Assembly: GCA_029210045.1 (NCBI GenBank)
Contig: JARGNX010000004.1
Location: 115,543-179,542 of the forward strand
From: Coxiellaceae bacterium
Lineage (GTDB): Bacteria > Pseudomonadota > Gammaproteobacteria > Coxiellales > Coxiellaceae
Direction: 5' to 3'
Length of the DNA: 64,000 bases
Positions 25,130 through 33,690 of the stretch are shown piece after piece. The position numbers and the translations under genes were made by a program. The stretch's first letter is position 1. Each line of letters starts with the position of its first letter. The notes beneath the pieces were generated by a model. The model had not been told where the DNA came from and did not search any database. It was given only the letters and a program-made list of their open reading frames with translations.

Positions 25130-26626
25130 ATGACGAAAACAATTCAACACTTTATTAACGGCAAAGTCGTTGCTGGTAGCGGTAAAGAAACTTTAGAGGT
25201 GCACAATCCAGCCACGGGTAAAGTGGTGGCTACTGTTGCGATGGCGAGCGAAGGTGATGTTAAGCAAGCGGTGGCAGATGCGAAGAAGGCATTTGAAACC
25301 TGGTCTGCGCAAACACCATTAAAGCGTTCGCGTGTTTTGTTTAAGTTCAAAGCGCTATTAGAAGATAATATGGATGCACTTGCATCGAAGCTTAGCGAAG
25401 AGCATGGCAAGGTGTTAGCTGATGCTAAAGGTGAAGTGATGCGTGGCATCGAAGTAGTTGAATTTATCTGTGGCGCACCTGCTTTAATGCGCGGTACGTT
25501 TTCAGAAGATGTAGCCGGCGGCATGGATTGTTATACGGTACGTCAAGCCTTAGGTGTTTGTGGTGGTGTTACTCCTTTCAATTTCCCGATTATGATTTCA
25601 ATTTGGCAATCTACAGCAGCGATTGCAACGGGTAATACGTTTGTATTAAAGCCTTCTGAAAAAGACCCATCAACGCCGATGATGTTAGCTGAGTTATGGA
25701 AGCAAGCAGGATTGCCAGATGGTGTGTTTAATGTGGTGAATGGTGATAAGACCGCAGTTGACGTTTTATTAAATCATCCAGACGTTAAGACTATGGTGTG
25801 TGTGGGTTCTACACCGGTTGCTGAATATATTTATAAAACGGCTATTCAAAATGATAAGCGTGCACAAGCGTTTGGTGGTGCAAAAAACCACGCGATTTTA
25901 ATGCCGGATGCGGATTTAGATTTGGCAGTGAACTGTATTTATGGTGCGGCTTTTGGTGCGGCGGGTGAACGTTGTATGGCATTACCCGTTGTTGTGGCTG
26001 TTGGTGATGAGGTTGCCGATGCCTTGGTTGAGAAACTCAAGCCCATGTTGAAAAACATGAAAGTAGGTCCTTGGGATCAGTCGGATGTTGAAATGGGGCC
26101 GTTGATTACTGAAGAGCATCGTGAGCGTGTGTTGTCTTATGTGACGTTAGGTCAAGAAGAAGGTGCGACACTGGCTTATGATGGCAGTGCATTAACAGTG
26201 CCAGGACATGAAGATGGCTATTTTATGGGGCCATGTATATTCGATAACGTGAAGTCGGATATGCGTATATATAAAGAAGAGATTTTTGGTCCGGTATTAT
26301 GTGTGGTGCGTGTTGATGATTTTGAAACGGCATTACAATTGATTAACGATCATGAGTATGGCAATGGTACGGCAGTATTTACCTGTGATGGTGGAACGGC
26401 GCGTGAGTTTGCGAAGCGCGTGCAAGTGGGTATGGTGGGTATCAATGTGCCTATTCCTGTGCCGATTGCCTATCACAGTTTTGGTGGTTGGAAGCGCTCG
26501 GTATTCGGGGATTTACGTATTCACGGCGGTGAAGCGCTACAGTTTTATACCAAGGCAAAATCGGTTACGATTAAGTGGCCGGAAGGTACGATGAATGAAT
26601 CAGCGATGGTTATGCCCGCGCATTAG
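25130..26626 (+). CDS. mmsA: Methylmalonate-semialdehyde dehydrogenase (CoA-acylating)
   Basis: MmsA converts (S)-methylmalonate semialdehyde to propionyl-CoA, the last step of valine breakdown. The 498-aa protein is an aldehyde dehydrogenase fold with the GGVTPFNFPIMI nucleotide-binding segment and the catalytic Cys in GAAGERCMALPV, the MMSDH-specific variant. The C-terminal GGWKRSVFGDLRIHG is also typical. I chose ATG 25130 (MTKTIQHFINGKVV) because the family starts there and a purine-rich stretch precedes it; the frame extends to 25061 through a non-conserved leader. mmsB follows 227 bp downstream. Confidence 0.95.
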   Translation: MTKTIQHFINGKVVAGSGKETLEVHNPATGKVVATVAMASEGDVKQAVADAKKAFETWSAQTPLKRSRVLFKFKALLEDNMDALASKLSEEHGKVLADAKGEVMRGIEVVEFICGAPALMRGTFSEDVAGGMDCYTVRQALGVCGGVTPFNFPIMISIWQSTAAIATGNTFVLKPSEKDPSTPMMLAELWKQAGLPDGVFNVVNGDKTAVDVLLNHPDVKTMVCVGSTPVAEYIYKTAIQNDKRAQAFGGAKNHAILMPDADLDLAVNCIYGAAFGAAGERCMALPVVVAVGDEVADALVEKLKPMLKNMKVGPWDQSDVEMGPLITEEHRERVLSYVTLGQEEGATLAYDGSALTVPGHEDGYFMGPCIFDNVKSDMRIYKEEIFGPVLCVVRVDDFETALQLINDHEYGNGTAVFTCDGGTAREFAKRVQVGMVGINVPIPVPIAYHSFGGWKRSVFGDLRIHGGEALQFYTKAKSVTIKWPEGTMNESAMVMPAH

Positions 26627-26631
26627 TGCAC

Positions 26632-26756
26632 TGTCATCCCGGATTTGGAGATTGTCATCACGGACTTGGGGATTGTCATCCCGGACTTGATCCGGGATCC
26701 ATGTAATAATGGATTCCTGCTTTCGCAGGAATGACAAGGTAGTGCAGGAATGACAG
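26632..26756. repeat. Clustered GTCATCCCGG palindromic repeats
   Basis: Two or three copies of GTCATCCCGGA(T/C)TT-like half-elements and GGAATGACA half-elements are arranged as nested inverted repeats. CCCGGACTTGATCCGGG and ATTCCTGC...GCAGGAAT are clear hairpins. The cluster lies between mmsA and mmsB and may affect read-through between them. Confidence 0.75.
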
Positions 26757-26853
26757 CGAATCGGTGATTAAGCAGGATGGGTGCACTATGTGCCTTGATA
26801 GCCACCATTGATCAACGTAATACCATGAGCGACAAACAACAAGGATATAAAAA

Positions 26854-27738
26854 ATGGCAGTAATAGGATTTATCGGATTAGGTCATATGGGTCAACCAAT
26901 GGCGGAGAACTTAATCAAAGCTGGCCATGATTTAGTGGTGTTTGATTTGGCAGAAGCACCGGTTAAAGCATTGGTTGCACAAGGAGCGAAGTCAGCATCA
27001 TCTGTGGCTGAGTTAGCTGAGCAAGTGGAAGTGGCGATTACCATGTTACAAACCGGTGATCAAGTGAAGTCTGTTTGTTTTAGTGGTGGTCTTTTTAACC
27101 ACCTTAAGAAAGGTAGCATGTATTTAGACTGTTCGACGATTGATGTTGAGTCTTCACGCAAAGTGCATGTAAGAGCGAAAGATCATGATATCTCTATGTT
27201 AGATGCGCCGGTGTCGGGTGGTGTATTAGGTGCTGAAGCAGCGTCATTAACCTTTATGGTAGGTGGAGATGAACAAATATTCGAGCAGGCAAAACCGCTA
27301 TTCGAAGCCATGGGTAAAAACATAATTCATGCGGGTTCGGATGGTAATGGTCAGGTGGCCAAGATATGCAATAACATGATTTTAGGTGCATCTATGATTG
27401 CGGTATCTGAAGGTTTTTTATTGGGAGAAAGTTTGGGCTTGGATGCAAAAACCTTATTTGATATCTCATCAACCGCTAGTGCGCAATGTTGGTCGATGAC
27501 GACCTATTGTCCGGCGCCGGGTGTGTTACCGAATGTGCCATCGAGTAATGGTTATAAAGCGGGTTTTAGTGGCAGTATGATGTTAAAGGATATGCATCTA
27601 AGTCAGGCAGCCGCTAAGCATGCAGAAGCGGCGACACCACTATCGAAAGCTGCCACACGTATGTATGAAAAATTTGTTGAAAACGGTGGCGGTGATTTAG
27701 ATTTCTCTGGCATCTATCAAATGCTGGATTCTGAATAA
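26854..27738 (+). CDS. mmsB: 3-hydroxyisobutyrate dehydrogenase
   Basis: MmsB oxidises 3-hydroxyisobutyrate to methylmalonate semialdehyde with NAD+, feeding MmsA in valine degradation. The 294-aa protein opens with the Rossmann motif IGFIGLGHMGQPMAENL. The substrate motif DAPVSGGVLGAEAASLTFMVGG (about residues 117-138) and the catalytic Lys region GNGQVAKICNNM follow. Length is typical. AAGGATATAAAA precedes ATG 26854. Together with mmsA it gives the distal half of valine catabolism; the upstream acyl-CoA steps are not in this window. Confidence 0.95.
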   Translation: MAVIGFIGLGHMGQPMAENLIKAGHDLVVFDLAEAPVKALVAQGAKSASSVAELAEQVEVAITMLQTGDQVKSVCFSGGLFNHLKKGSMYLDCSTIDVESSRKVHVRAKDHDISMLDAPVSGGVLGAEAASLTFMVGGDEQIFEQAKPLFEAMGKNIIHAGSDGNGQVAKICNNMILGASMIAVSEGFLLGESLGLDAKTLFDISSTASAQCWSMTTYCPAPGVLPNVPSSNGYKAGFSGSMMLKDMHLSQAAAKHAEAATPLSKAATRMYEKFVENGGGDLDFSGIYQMLDSE

Positions 27739-27763
27739 TCAGTTTCCAGCATTTTACCGAGCA

Positions 27764-28306
27764 TCAATTCGGTGAAACCGGACCTTGTTTTTGTTCTATA
27801 GCAGTATGGTAATTTTGTATAGAATTCACTTGGTCCTGAATGCCCTTAAGCTTTATGTCAGTGCGTACAAAGCATTTCTTATAATGCTTACCAATGGTTT
27901 CTCTGTACTGATTCACTGCATTATCAGTTTGTGTATACGCGTTTTCGAAATCAATTGCCTTAGCTTGGTAATCTTCAGCGATGGCTGTAAGTACGCTTTT
28001 TAAAGATTTGAGGCCAGTTTCTTCGTTTAAAGACAGGCAGCCGGGCCAGATTGAACAGCATCGATCTTCTATATTAGGTCTGGGCGTCATATCACACTCG
28101 CAGCATCCAATACTGCCACCAAAACTGGGTAAACAGCAAAGTATACTCCACGTAAACCCGCAGCCTCTGGCTAGTTCTTCATTCTGTATTTCATCTAGCA
28201 CTAATTGAGCTGGATTTTGTTTTGCTTTCGCTAGTAGGGGTTCAGAAGGTTTGTTATCTGTTAGCACTGGGAATATGTCTGACTTACTTTGACCTGTATT
28301 TCGCAT
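27764..28306 (-). CDS. Orphan Cys-rich protein, 180 aa
   Basis: The protein has a remarkable Cys cluster: nine Cys within residues 49-90, including CC pairs in ILCCLP, GCCECD and DRCCS. A helical C-terminal half (about 95-175) follows. I chose ATG 28306 (MRNTGQSK) because AGGG lies just upstream; GTG 28315 is a longer option. There is no signal peptide. Spaced CC pairs suggest acylation (for example host palmitoylation), metal binding or disulfides; these are only possibilities. No family is recognised. It is convergent with mmsB. Confidence 0.6.
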   Translation of the reverse strand: MRNTGQSKSDIFPVLTDNKPSEPLLAKAKQNPAQLVLDEIQNEELARGCGFTWSILCCLPSFGGSIGCCECDMTPRPNIEDRCCSIWPGCLSLNEETGLKSLKSVLTAIAEDYQAKAIDFENAYTQTDNAVNQYRETIGKHYKKCFVRTDIKLKGIQDQVNSIQNYHTAIEQKQGPVSPN

Positions 28307-28426
28307 AATAATCACCCTATATTTAACTTGTATTTGGGTGATTATACAATGCGTAGTAGTCTTTAAAAAAACGCTATTTTTTTATTACTATTTATCAATA
28401 GAAGTTTTGGTGACTTAATTGTACTT

Positions 28427-29899
28427 TTAGGTGGTGGCAGTTAGGTTTGGCAAAGCATTATCGTCATCATCTTTATCACCACTGATTAAGCCTTTTAGTT
28501 TCGGTGTGATAATAAACGCGAGTAACCCGATGAGCACAGTAATGCTGCCATACAAAGTAAACGCGTGGATATAACTCGGATTGGTAATGAGTGGTTTAAT
28601 GAGGTGACTTTTGGTTTGGGTGAACTCCGCGCACCAGTCGGATAATGCACCGGCGATACCAGCAGCAAGTTGCCAGATACCCATCATGAGCCCTTCTTGA
28701 TCCGCAGGTACGAGTTCGCCAACCATCGCGTATCCGATGGGGCCAACGAACACTTCACCGAGTGTTTGGAATAAATAACTTAATACTAGCCAGATGAGGG
28801 CCACATAGCCTAGGGAGTTGGCGTATTGTGTGCCGACGCTTAGGACCAAATAGCCTATGCCCATTAACACTAAACCCCAGCCAAATTTTCCGGGCGTGCT
28901 AATGTCGATGCCTTTAGAGGTTCTCAGTTTTTGCCACAATAGGGTCATTAAAGGACCCATGGTGATGATAAAAAATGGATTGAGACAGCTTAAGCTGGCG
29001 GTAGGTATTACCCAGCCAAAGATTTCGCGATTAATATTTCTTTCGGTAAATAGTGTTAATAACGATGGCGATAATGAATATAGGGTCCAGAACATGATCG
29101 ACATGGTAGTGAGTAATACGAATACCCACATTTTTTTTCTAGCATGTCCGTGATGATTAAAGCTGAGTTTTAGCGTGTAGAGTAAGGCTAACACGCCCAT
29201 CACTATCATTAGCGAGTTGGCTACTTGGGCAAATTTTACGATTAGTCCTGCTGCTATAGTTGCACCAATAGTTAATACAATACCGCCTATTTGCTGTTGT
29301 GAGCTAAATGGTTCAGAGTCTTTTAAATATTTTCTGTGGTGCATTAGTACGGGTAGCATAATGGTGGTAGTAATCGCACCAAATAAAAACGCGGCCGCAT
29401 AGCTGAAGTGTAATGATAAAGAACCTGAAATAGACGAAGCAATAAAGCCACCGGCATTCATGCTGACATAGGCTAAAACAAAACCAGTTTCTCTGCGCGG
29501 GTGGTCTGCTGGGTAGAGGTGGCCGAGCATAACGAAGAAACAGGGTACCATCATACCAGTGCCCATAATAAATAAGCTGAGGCCGATATACAGGCAGAGC
29601 GGGGTAGGGATGGCGACAATAAACGAGCCAAGTGCGCACATAATAATGCTGATCAACGCGGCTTTAAAATAACCTAAGAATCGTTCGGCGATATAACCCC
29701 CTGGTACGGAAGTAATAAAGACTAAGGCGTTAAATGCGCCTGAGATTGCATAGGCGCTGGTATCACTAAAGTGTAGTCGTTTGGTAACATACAGGACGAG
29801 TAAGGCGAGATACATCATAAAGGCGATCATGCCCAGCAGCTGCAATAAACAAATTGTTAGCATGCCTTTAGGCTGTTTTGTATCTGGTGTCGCTTTCAT
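28427..29899 (-). CDS. POT-family proton-coupled oligopeptide transporter
   Basis: The 490-aa protein has 12-14 membrane helices and the layout of POT/PTR peptide-proton symporters. A GGYIAERFLGYFKAALI segment follows helix 2, and RRETGFVLAYVSMNAGGF matches the family's conserved fifth-helix region. Such carriers import di- and tripeptides, useful to bacteria living in protein-rich host vacuoles. The classical ExxER motif of DtpT is not clear, so the exact substrate is uncertain. GGGAG precedes ATG 29899. It lies downstream of the amidase gene on the same strand, 78 bp away, and may be co-transcribed. Confidence 0.85.
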   Translation of the reverse strand: MKATPDTKQPKGMLTICLLQLLGMIAFMMYLALLVLYVTKRLHFSDTSAYAISGAFNALVFITSVPGGYIAERFLGYFKAALISIIMCALGSFIVAIPTPLCLYIGLSLFIMGTGMMVPCFFVMLGHLYPADHPRRETGFVLAYVSMNAGGFIASSISGSLSLHFSYAAAFLFGAITTTIMLPVLMHHRKYLKDSEPFSSQQQIGGIVLTIGATIAAGLIVKFAQVANSLMIVMGVLALLYTLKLSFNHHGHARKKMWVFVLLTTMSIMFWTLYSLSPSLLTLFTERNINREIFGWVIPTASLSCLNPFFIITMGPLMTLLWQKLRTSKGIDISTPGKFGWGLVLMGIGYLVLSVGTQYANSLGYVALIWLVLSYLFQTLGEVFVGPIGYAMVGELVPADQEGLMMGIWQLAAGIAGALSDWCAEFTQTKSHLIKPLITNPSYIHAFTLYGSITVLIGLLAFIITPKLKGLISGDKDDDDNALPNLTATT

Positions 29900-29977
29900 A
29901 AAGGCTTACTCCCGTCGTCAATATGAGCGGTCAGCATAACGTTAATCGACTAATATGTATATCGAATATTATGGGTT

Positions 29978-31408
29978 CTAGTAATTTTGTACTAATATTG
30001 GTAGGTGTTGTTGCCAGGGGTTGGCCTGTTCAAATTGATAGGCAAGTTTAAACAGTGTGGTCTCATCGAGATGTCGCGCAGCAAATTGTACACTTACAGG
30101 TGGTTGTTCGTCGTTATTAAATAACACAGGCAGTGTCATTGCAGGTTGACCTGTTTGATTAAATAAGCTGGTAAATGGTGAAAATTGCATACACTTCTTC
30201 ATAAATTGATGTAGTTCATCTGTGTGGCTTAGGCTGCCAATAGTTAAAGGGGGTTGCGCTAAGGCGGGGGTGAGTAACACATCGTATTGTTGCAGTAATT
30301 GGTTGATTGGATTTACATGAGTATGAATAATATGTTTGGCTTTTAAGATATCGTTAGCGTTAATGCTATGACCGTGTTCAGCAAAATAATTAGTAATGGG
30401 TTCGATGTCTTTATCATTGTGTCGACGACCGCAGCGCATTTTTTGTTGTTTTAGTAGTTGCAGTGTATTAGCGGCAATAATGGTAAAAACAGCTTGATCT
30501 ATGCTCTCAATGTCGATTGATAATTGCACGGGTTCAATGTGGTGGCCAAATTTATCAACCAATGTAGCGGCTAAATCAACGGCTCGTTGGCAGGGTTCGG
30601 CAATATCAACCTGTGGGAATACACCGGTTAGCAAAGCGATTTTTAATTGCCGTTTATCTTTTTCTAGGTTGCTTTGTGCGTAAGCGTTAGGCTTTCTTTT
30701 TTGAATGGCGTTATATGGATTTTGCATTAAATCGAGTACAGCTGCGGAGTCACGTACACTGCGTGTAACAACATGGTTGGTTAATAGTCCAGACCACATT
30801 TCTGCTTGATTAGGATTGTGTGGAGTGCTGCCCCGTGTAGGTTTTAAACCGAACAGACCACAACAAGCTGCAGGAGTGCGCAGCGATCCACCGCTATCAT
30901 TACCTGCAGCGAATGGCACAATACGTGCTGCGACAGCAGAAGCGGAGCCACCCGAAGAGCCGCCTGATGTAAGTGCTAAATTCCAGGGATTATGGCAAGC
31001 ACCAAATAATTTAGGTTCGCACGAAAACGATAGGCCTAACTCAGCGGTGTTGGTTTTACCAAAAATTAATGTGCCCGAAGCCATCATGCGTAATACATAG
31101 GCACAACTATGGCGTGATGTGTTGTGTGAAAAAAATTGTGAGCCATTGGTTTCACGTGTTCCTTTGATGGAAAAATATAAATCCTTAACTAGGCTAGGCA
31201 CACCAAAAAGTGGCGCTTGCGGATCTGACTCTTCGAGTTGTTGATAGGCTTTCTCATAGTAAGTGGCGATAACGGCGTTGAGTTGTGGGTTGTAGGTGTC
31301 GGTGAGTTGAATGGCACAGTCAAGTGCTTCGTGTGGTTTGATTTTTTTGTGTTTAATGAGCTGTGCCAATCCTAGGGCATCATAAGTAATGTATTCCGTT
31401 ACTTTCAT
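29978..31408 (-). CDS. Amidase-signature hydrolase
   Basis: The 476-aa protein has the full amidase-signature fold with a Ser-cisSer-Lys triad. The Lys is in PSLVKDLYFSIKG. The Gly/Ser-rich TSGGSSGGSASAVAA motif and the nucleophile region GNDSGGSLRTPAACCGLFGLKP follow. It hydrolyses C-N bonds of an unknown amide and is not obviously GatA, since no gatB or gatC is adjacent. I chose ATG 31408 (MKVTEYITYDALGL) because similarity begins there; the upstream frame to 31597 runs through hairpin-rich DNA. A LysR regulator lies directly upstream on the same strand, so local control is plausible. Confidence 0.88.
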   Translation of the reverse strand: MKVTEYITYDALGLAQLIKHKKIKPHEALDCAIQLTDTYNPQLNAVIATYYEKAYQQLEESDPQAPLFGVPSLVKDLYFSIKGTRETNGSQFFSHNTSRHSCAYVLRMMASGTLIFGKTNTAELGLSFSCEPKLFGACHNPWNLALTSGGSSGGSASAVAARIVPFAAGNDSGGSLRTPAACCGLFGLKPTRGSTPHNPNQAEMWSGLLTNHVVTRSVRDSAAVLDLMQNPYNAIQKRKPNAYAQSNLEKDKRQLKIALLTGVFPQVDIAEPCQRAVDLAATLVDKFGHHIEPVQLSIDIESIDQAVFTIIAANTLQLLKQQKMRCGRRHNDKDIEPITNYFAEHGHSINANDILKAKHIIHTHVNPINQLLQQYDVLLTPALAQPPLTIGSLSHTDELHQFMKKCMQFSPFTSLFNQTGQPAMTLPVLFNNDEQPPVSVQFAARHLDETTLFKLAYQFEQANPWQQHLPILVQNY

Positions 31409-31435
31409 GAGATGTTGCTCGCTTCCGTTTATCCA

Positions 31436-31576
31436 GCTATTTCCACTTATAATAAGCGGAAATAGCTTCCCAGTATGATACGTGCACAAAAACAAGTGAT
31501 TGTGCACTTTCAAGGAGGAGCGAACGCACGCTCCCCGTTGAAAATCCCCCATGCGTAAAGTTAAGCGGGAACCGCT
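31436..31576. promoter_or_regulatory. Hairpin-rich leader upstream of the amidase gene
   Basis: Four hairpins lie in 141 bp. GCTATTTCC/GGAAATAGC at 31436-31466 has a further inner stem. GTGCACAA/TTGTGCAC spans 31482-31507, GGAGCG/CGCTCC 31517-31534, and AGCGG/CCGCT 31564-31576. The region lies between the LysR stop and the amidase start. It could be a structured 5' untranslated region, a LysR binding area or a small RNA. No known riboswitch is recognised. Confidence 0.45.
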
Positions 31577-31627
31577 ACCATTAATGCATAACTGCACCCT
31601 TGAATAATATAGTATGGTTTACGAAAT

Positions 31628-32530
31628 TTACGCAAAGTGATGACTGAGAAAGTTGAGTAAAGCTCTTTGTTTTGGAGGCATATTATGACGATCGCTATAT
31701 ACGGCGAAGATATCGACATGGCTAGCGCAATAATCTTGTAATAGCCGCAATAGGCGGCCTTGTTTGACTTTTTTTTCAATAACGTAATTAGGCAGTAGGG
31801 TGATGCCTTGTCCGGCGAGTGCGGCAGCTTCCAAAGTGTTGGCACTGCTTGCAGAAAAGTTGCCATTAATTTTTATTGGTGTGGCGGTGTGATTTTGTTT
31901 GAAATACCATTCATTTCCAATGGTGGGATGGTGGTAACGTAAGCAGTTATGCTGCAATAAATCTTCAGGATCTTTTGGATAGCCATTTTGTTCTAAATAT
32001 TCTGGGCTGGCACAGGCTACTAATTTGCTTTGCATTAAACGTTTAGCGTATAAGTTTGAATCTTTAATTGGGCCAATATGTATCGATAAGTCCATGCGCT
32101 GTTCGATGACGTTATCAAATTGTTTGCCGAGAAACATTTCGATTTTGATCTCCGGGTATTTTTCGCAGAATAATTTAATCGCCGGAGCTAATTGAATAAT
32201 GCCAAAACTGATTGGGCTATGTAGGCGCAATGTGCCACGTGGTTGTTCTTGGTGTTTTGAAATTCCTGATTGGATATTATTAATTTTGGTACGCAGGTGA
32301 GAGAACTCGTTATATAAGTTAGTGCCGGCTTCAGTAGGTGTGAGCCTGCGTGTGCTGCGATGCAGTAATTGTAATTTCAGTTGAGTTTCTAATCGACGTA
32401 TACGTTTGCTGACAATCGACTTGGAAATGCCAAGCTGTTCACCGGCGGCGGTAAAGCTGCTGCAGTCTAATACAGTGACAAATAGCATGGCGTCGAGCAT
32501 AAAGTTCGAAGTTTCCAGCTGAACGGTCAT
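31628..32530 (-). CDS. LysR-family transcriptional regulator
   Basis: The 300-aa protein has the LysR winged helix-turn-helix at the N-terminus (FVTVLDCSSFTAAGEQLGIS, then KSIVSKRIRRLETQLKLQLLHRSTRRLTPTEAG). The effector-binding domain (about residues 95-295) is of the usual periplasmic-binding-protein type. It probably activates or represses the nearby amidase and peptide transporter, which lie downstream on the same strand, in response to an unknown small molecule. This layout differs from the usual divergent LysR arrangement. Confidence 0.93.
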   Translation of the reverse strand: MTVQLETSNFMLDAMLFVTVLDCSSFTAAGEQLGISKSIVSKRIRRLETQLKLQLLHRSTRRLTPTEAGTNLYNEFSHLRTKINNIQSGISKHQEQPRGTLRLHSPISFGIIQLAPAIKLFCEKYPEIKIEMFLGKQFDNVIEQRMDLSIHIGPIKDSNLYAKRLMQSKLVACASPEYLEQNGYPKDPEDLLQHNCLRYHHPTIGNEWYFKQNHTATPIKINGNFSASSANTLEAAALAGQGITLLPNYVIEKKVKQGRLLRLLQDYCASHVDIFAVYSDRHNMPPKQRALLNFLSHHFA

Positions 32531-32913
32531 CGTTGTTCTTACTCCCCAGTAAATACGACCACTTCATCATACAGGTGATGTTTTGCTTGTCAATAAAATG
32601 TTAATAAAACATAATACAATCAGTTTGTTATATAGCTTCTATGATTCTAGAATATATAATTATTTTTCTTGAGTGAGCACTAAATGTTGATGGTCTGAAT
32701 GGTTCGTCATTAACCAAACCTGTAAAAAGTGGGTAATATTGTCATTATTTACAAATTATAATCGTGCATCAAATTCACAAAAAAAGCTGGCCTGCTCTGG
32801 CATGGTGTCAAAGTCATAACATTCTTGCAGTTTAGTATTAAACAATTGATCAAAAGTATGAGTAGAGTCATCTCTTATGCTAAATTACAACAGAGTCTTT
32901 ACGAGGGAATAAG
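32531..32913. other. Intergenic region with a possible gene remnant
   Basis: This 383-bp stretch has no convincing gene. The left part (32531-32748) is AT-rich, with no clear terminator or repeat. On the minus strand at 32756-32884 there is a protein-like open frame with no start codon, listed separately. GAGGGAATAAG just before 32914 is the ribosome-binding site of the next gene. Confidence 0.6.
32756..32884 (-). pseudogene. Start-less coding-like fragment, 42 codons
   Basis: A 42-codon open frame ends TMPEQASFFCEFDARL then stop. The amino acid make-up is protein-like (Asp/Phe/Glu-rich), but there is no ATG or ribosome-binding site and a TAA lies directly upstream. It may be the 3' end of a decayed gene. 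No parent gene is recognised, so this is tentative. Confidence 0.3.
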
Positions 32914-33519
32914 ATGATAGTTCCAATTAAATTAAAAGAAACCACTCAAGCTGCAGAAACATTATTTCAAGCATTTCGCGATGATAAGTTTATGCAGTGG
33001 GTATTCATTAGTCAGGAAAATTATAATAAAAACGCCAAAGCCGCATTCGAAACTTGGGTAAGGTATGGCGTACGTTATGGAATAGCCATGAGAACGCAGA
33101 ACTTTGAATCAATAGCTATAAGACGCAAGCCTGGCGATACGACCTTTAGCCTATGGAAAATGTTTCGCAGTGGTATGTTGATAACGCCTAAATTGTTAGG
33201 CAAGGAAGGCATGAAGCGTATGGATGCATTTGATAAAGCGAGTATTAAAATTAGAAATGATTATATGAGAAGTAAGCCGTTTTTGTATTGCTGGATATTG
33301 GGGACTTTGCCAATCAAGCAGGGGCAAGGTTTTGGCCGTCAGCTTATGAAAGCCACTTTTGAAATGGCGGAGCGTGATGACCTTGCTTGTTACTTAGAAA
33401 CGGTATCAGATTCAAATTCATCTGAGGTACATACGCATATTGGTTATCAGTTAATCACTGCTTTTTCAGTGCCGAATTGTAAAACCCAAATGATTGCTAT
33501 GATTAAATCATCAAAGTAA
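32914..33519 (+). CDS. GNAT-family N-acetyltransferase, 201 aa
   Basis: The protein is a GNAT fold, best seen in the acetyl-CoA loop IKQGQGFGRQLMKATFEMA (about residues 139-157), which contains QGQGFG. The motif B region CYLETVSDSNSSEVHTHIGY follows. Proteins of this layout acetylate small molecules or peptides. GAGGGAATAAG lies before ATG 32914. It stands alone between the LysR region and the nuclease gene. The acceptor cannot be predicted. Confidence 0.8.
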   Translation: MIVPIKLKETTQAAETLFQAFRDDKFMQWVFISQENYNKNAKAAFETWVRYGVRYGIAMRTQNFESIAIRRKPGDTTFSLWKMFRSGMLITPKLLGKEGMKRMDAFDKASIKIRNDYMRSKPFLYCWILGTLPIKQGQGFGRQLMKATFEMAERDDLACYLETVSDSNSSEVHTHIGYQLITAFSVPNCKTQMIAMIKSSK

Positions 33520-33690
33520 TTTATTTATTCTGAAATGAGATTCTTACTTTTAAGTCTAAAGCACGATTGAAAATTGTGCTGATAGATGTATACTGCTATA
33601 AATTCCAAATAAGTGTTGATCGGTTCGAAGGGTAATGCAACAAATCCCAAATGATTTTCTGTTGCTATTAGAATATAAAAGGAACTCTTT

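Noticed and set aside
29978-31408. GatA subunit of the amidotransferase
   Set aside because: The protein has amidase-signature residues, but gatB and gatC are not adjacent and the LysR/peptide-transporter context suggests a catabolic amidase.
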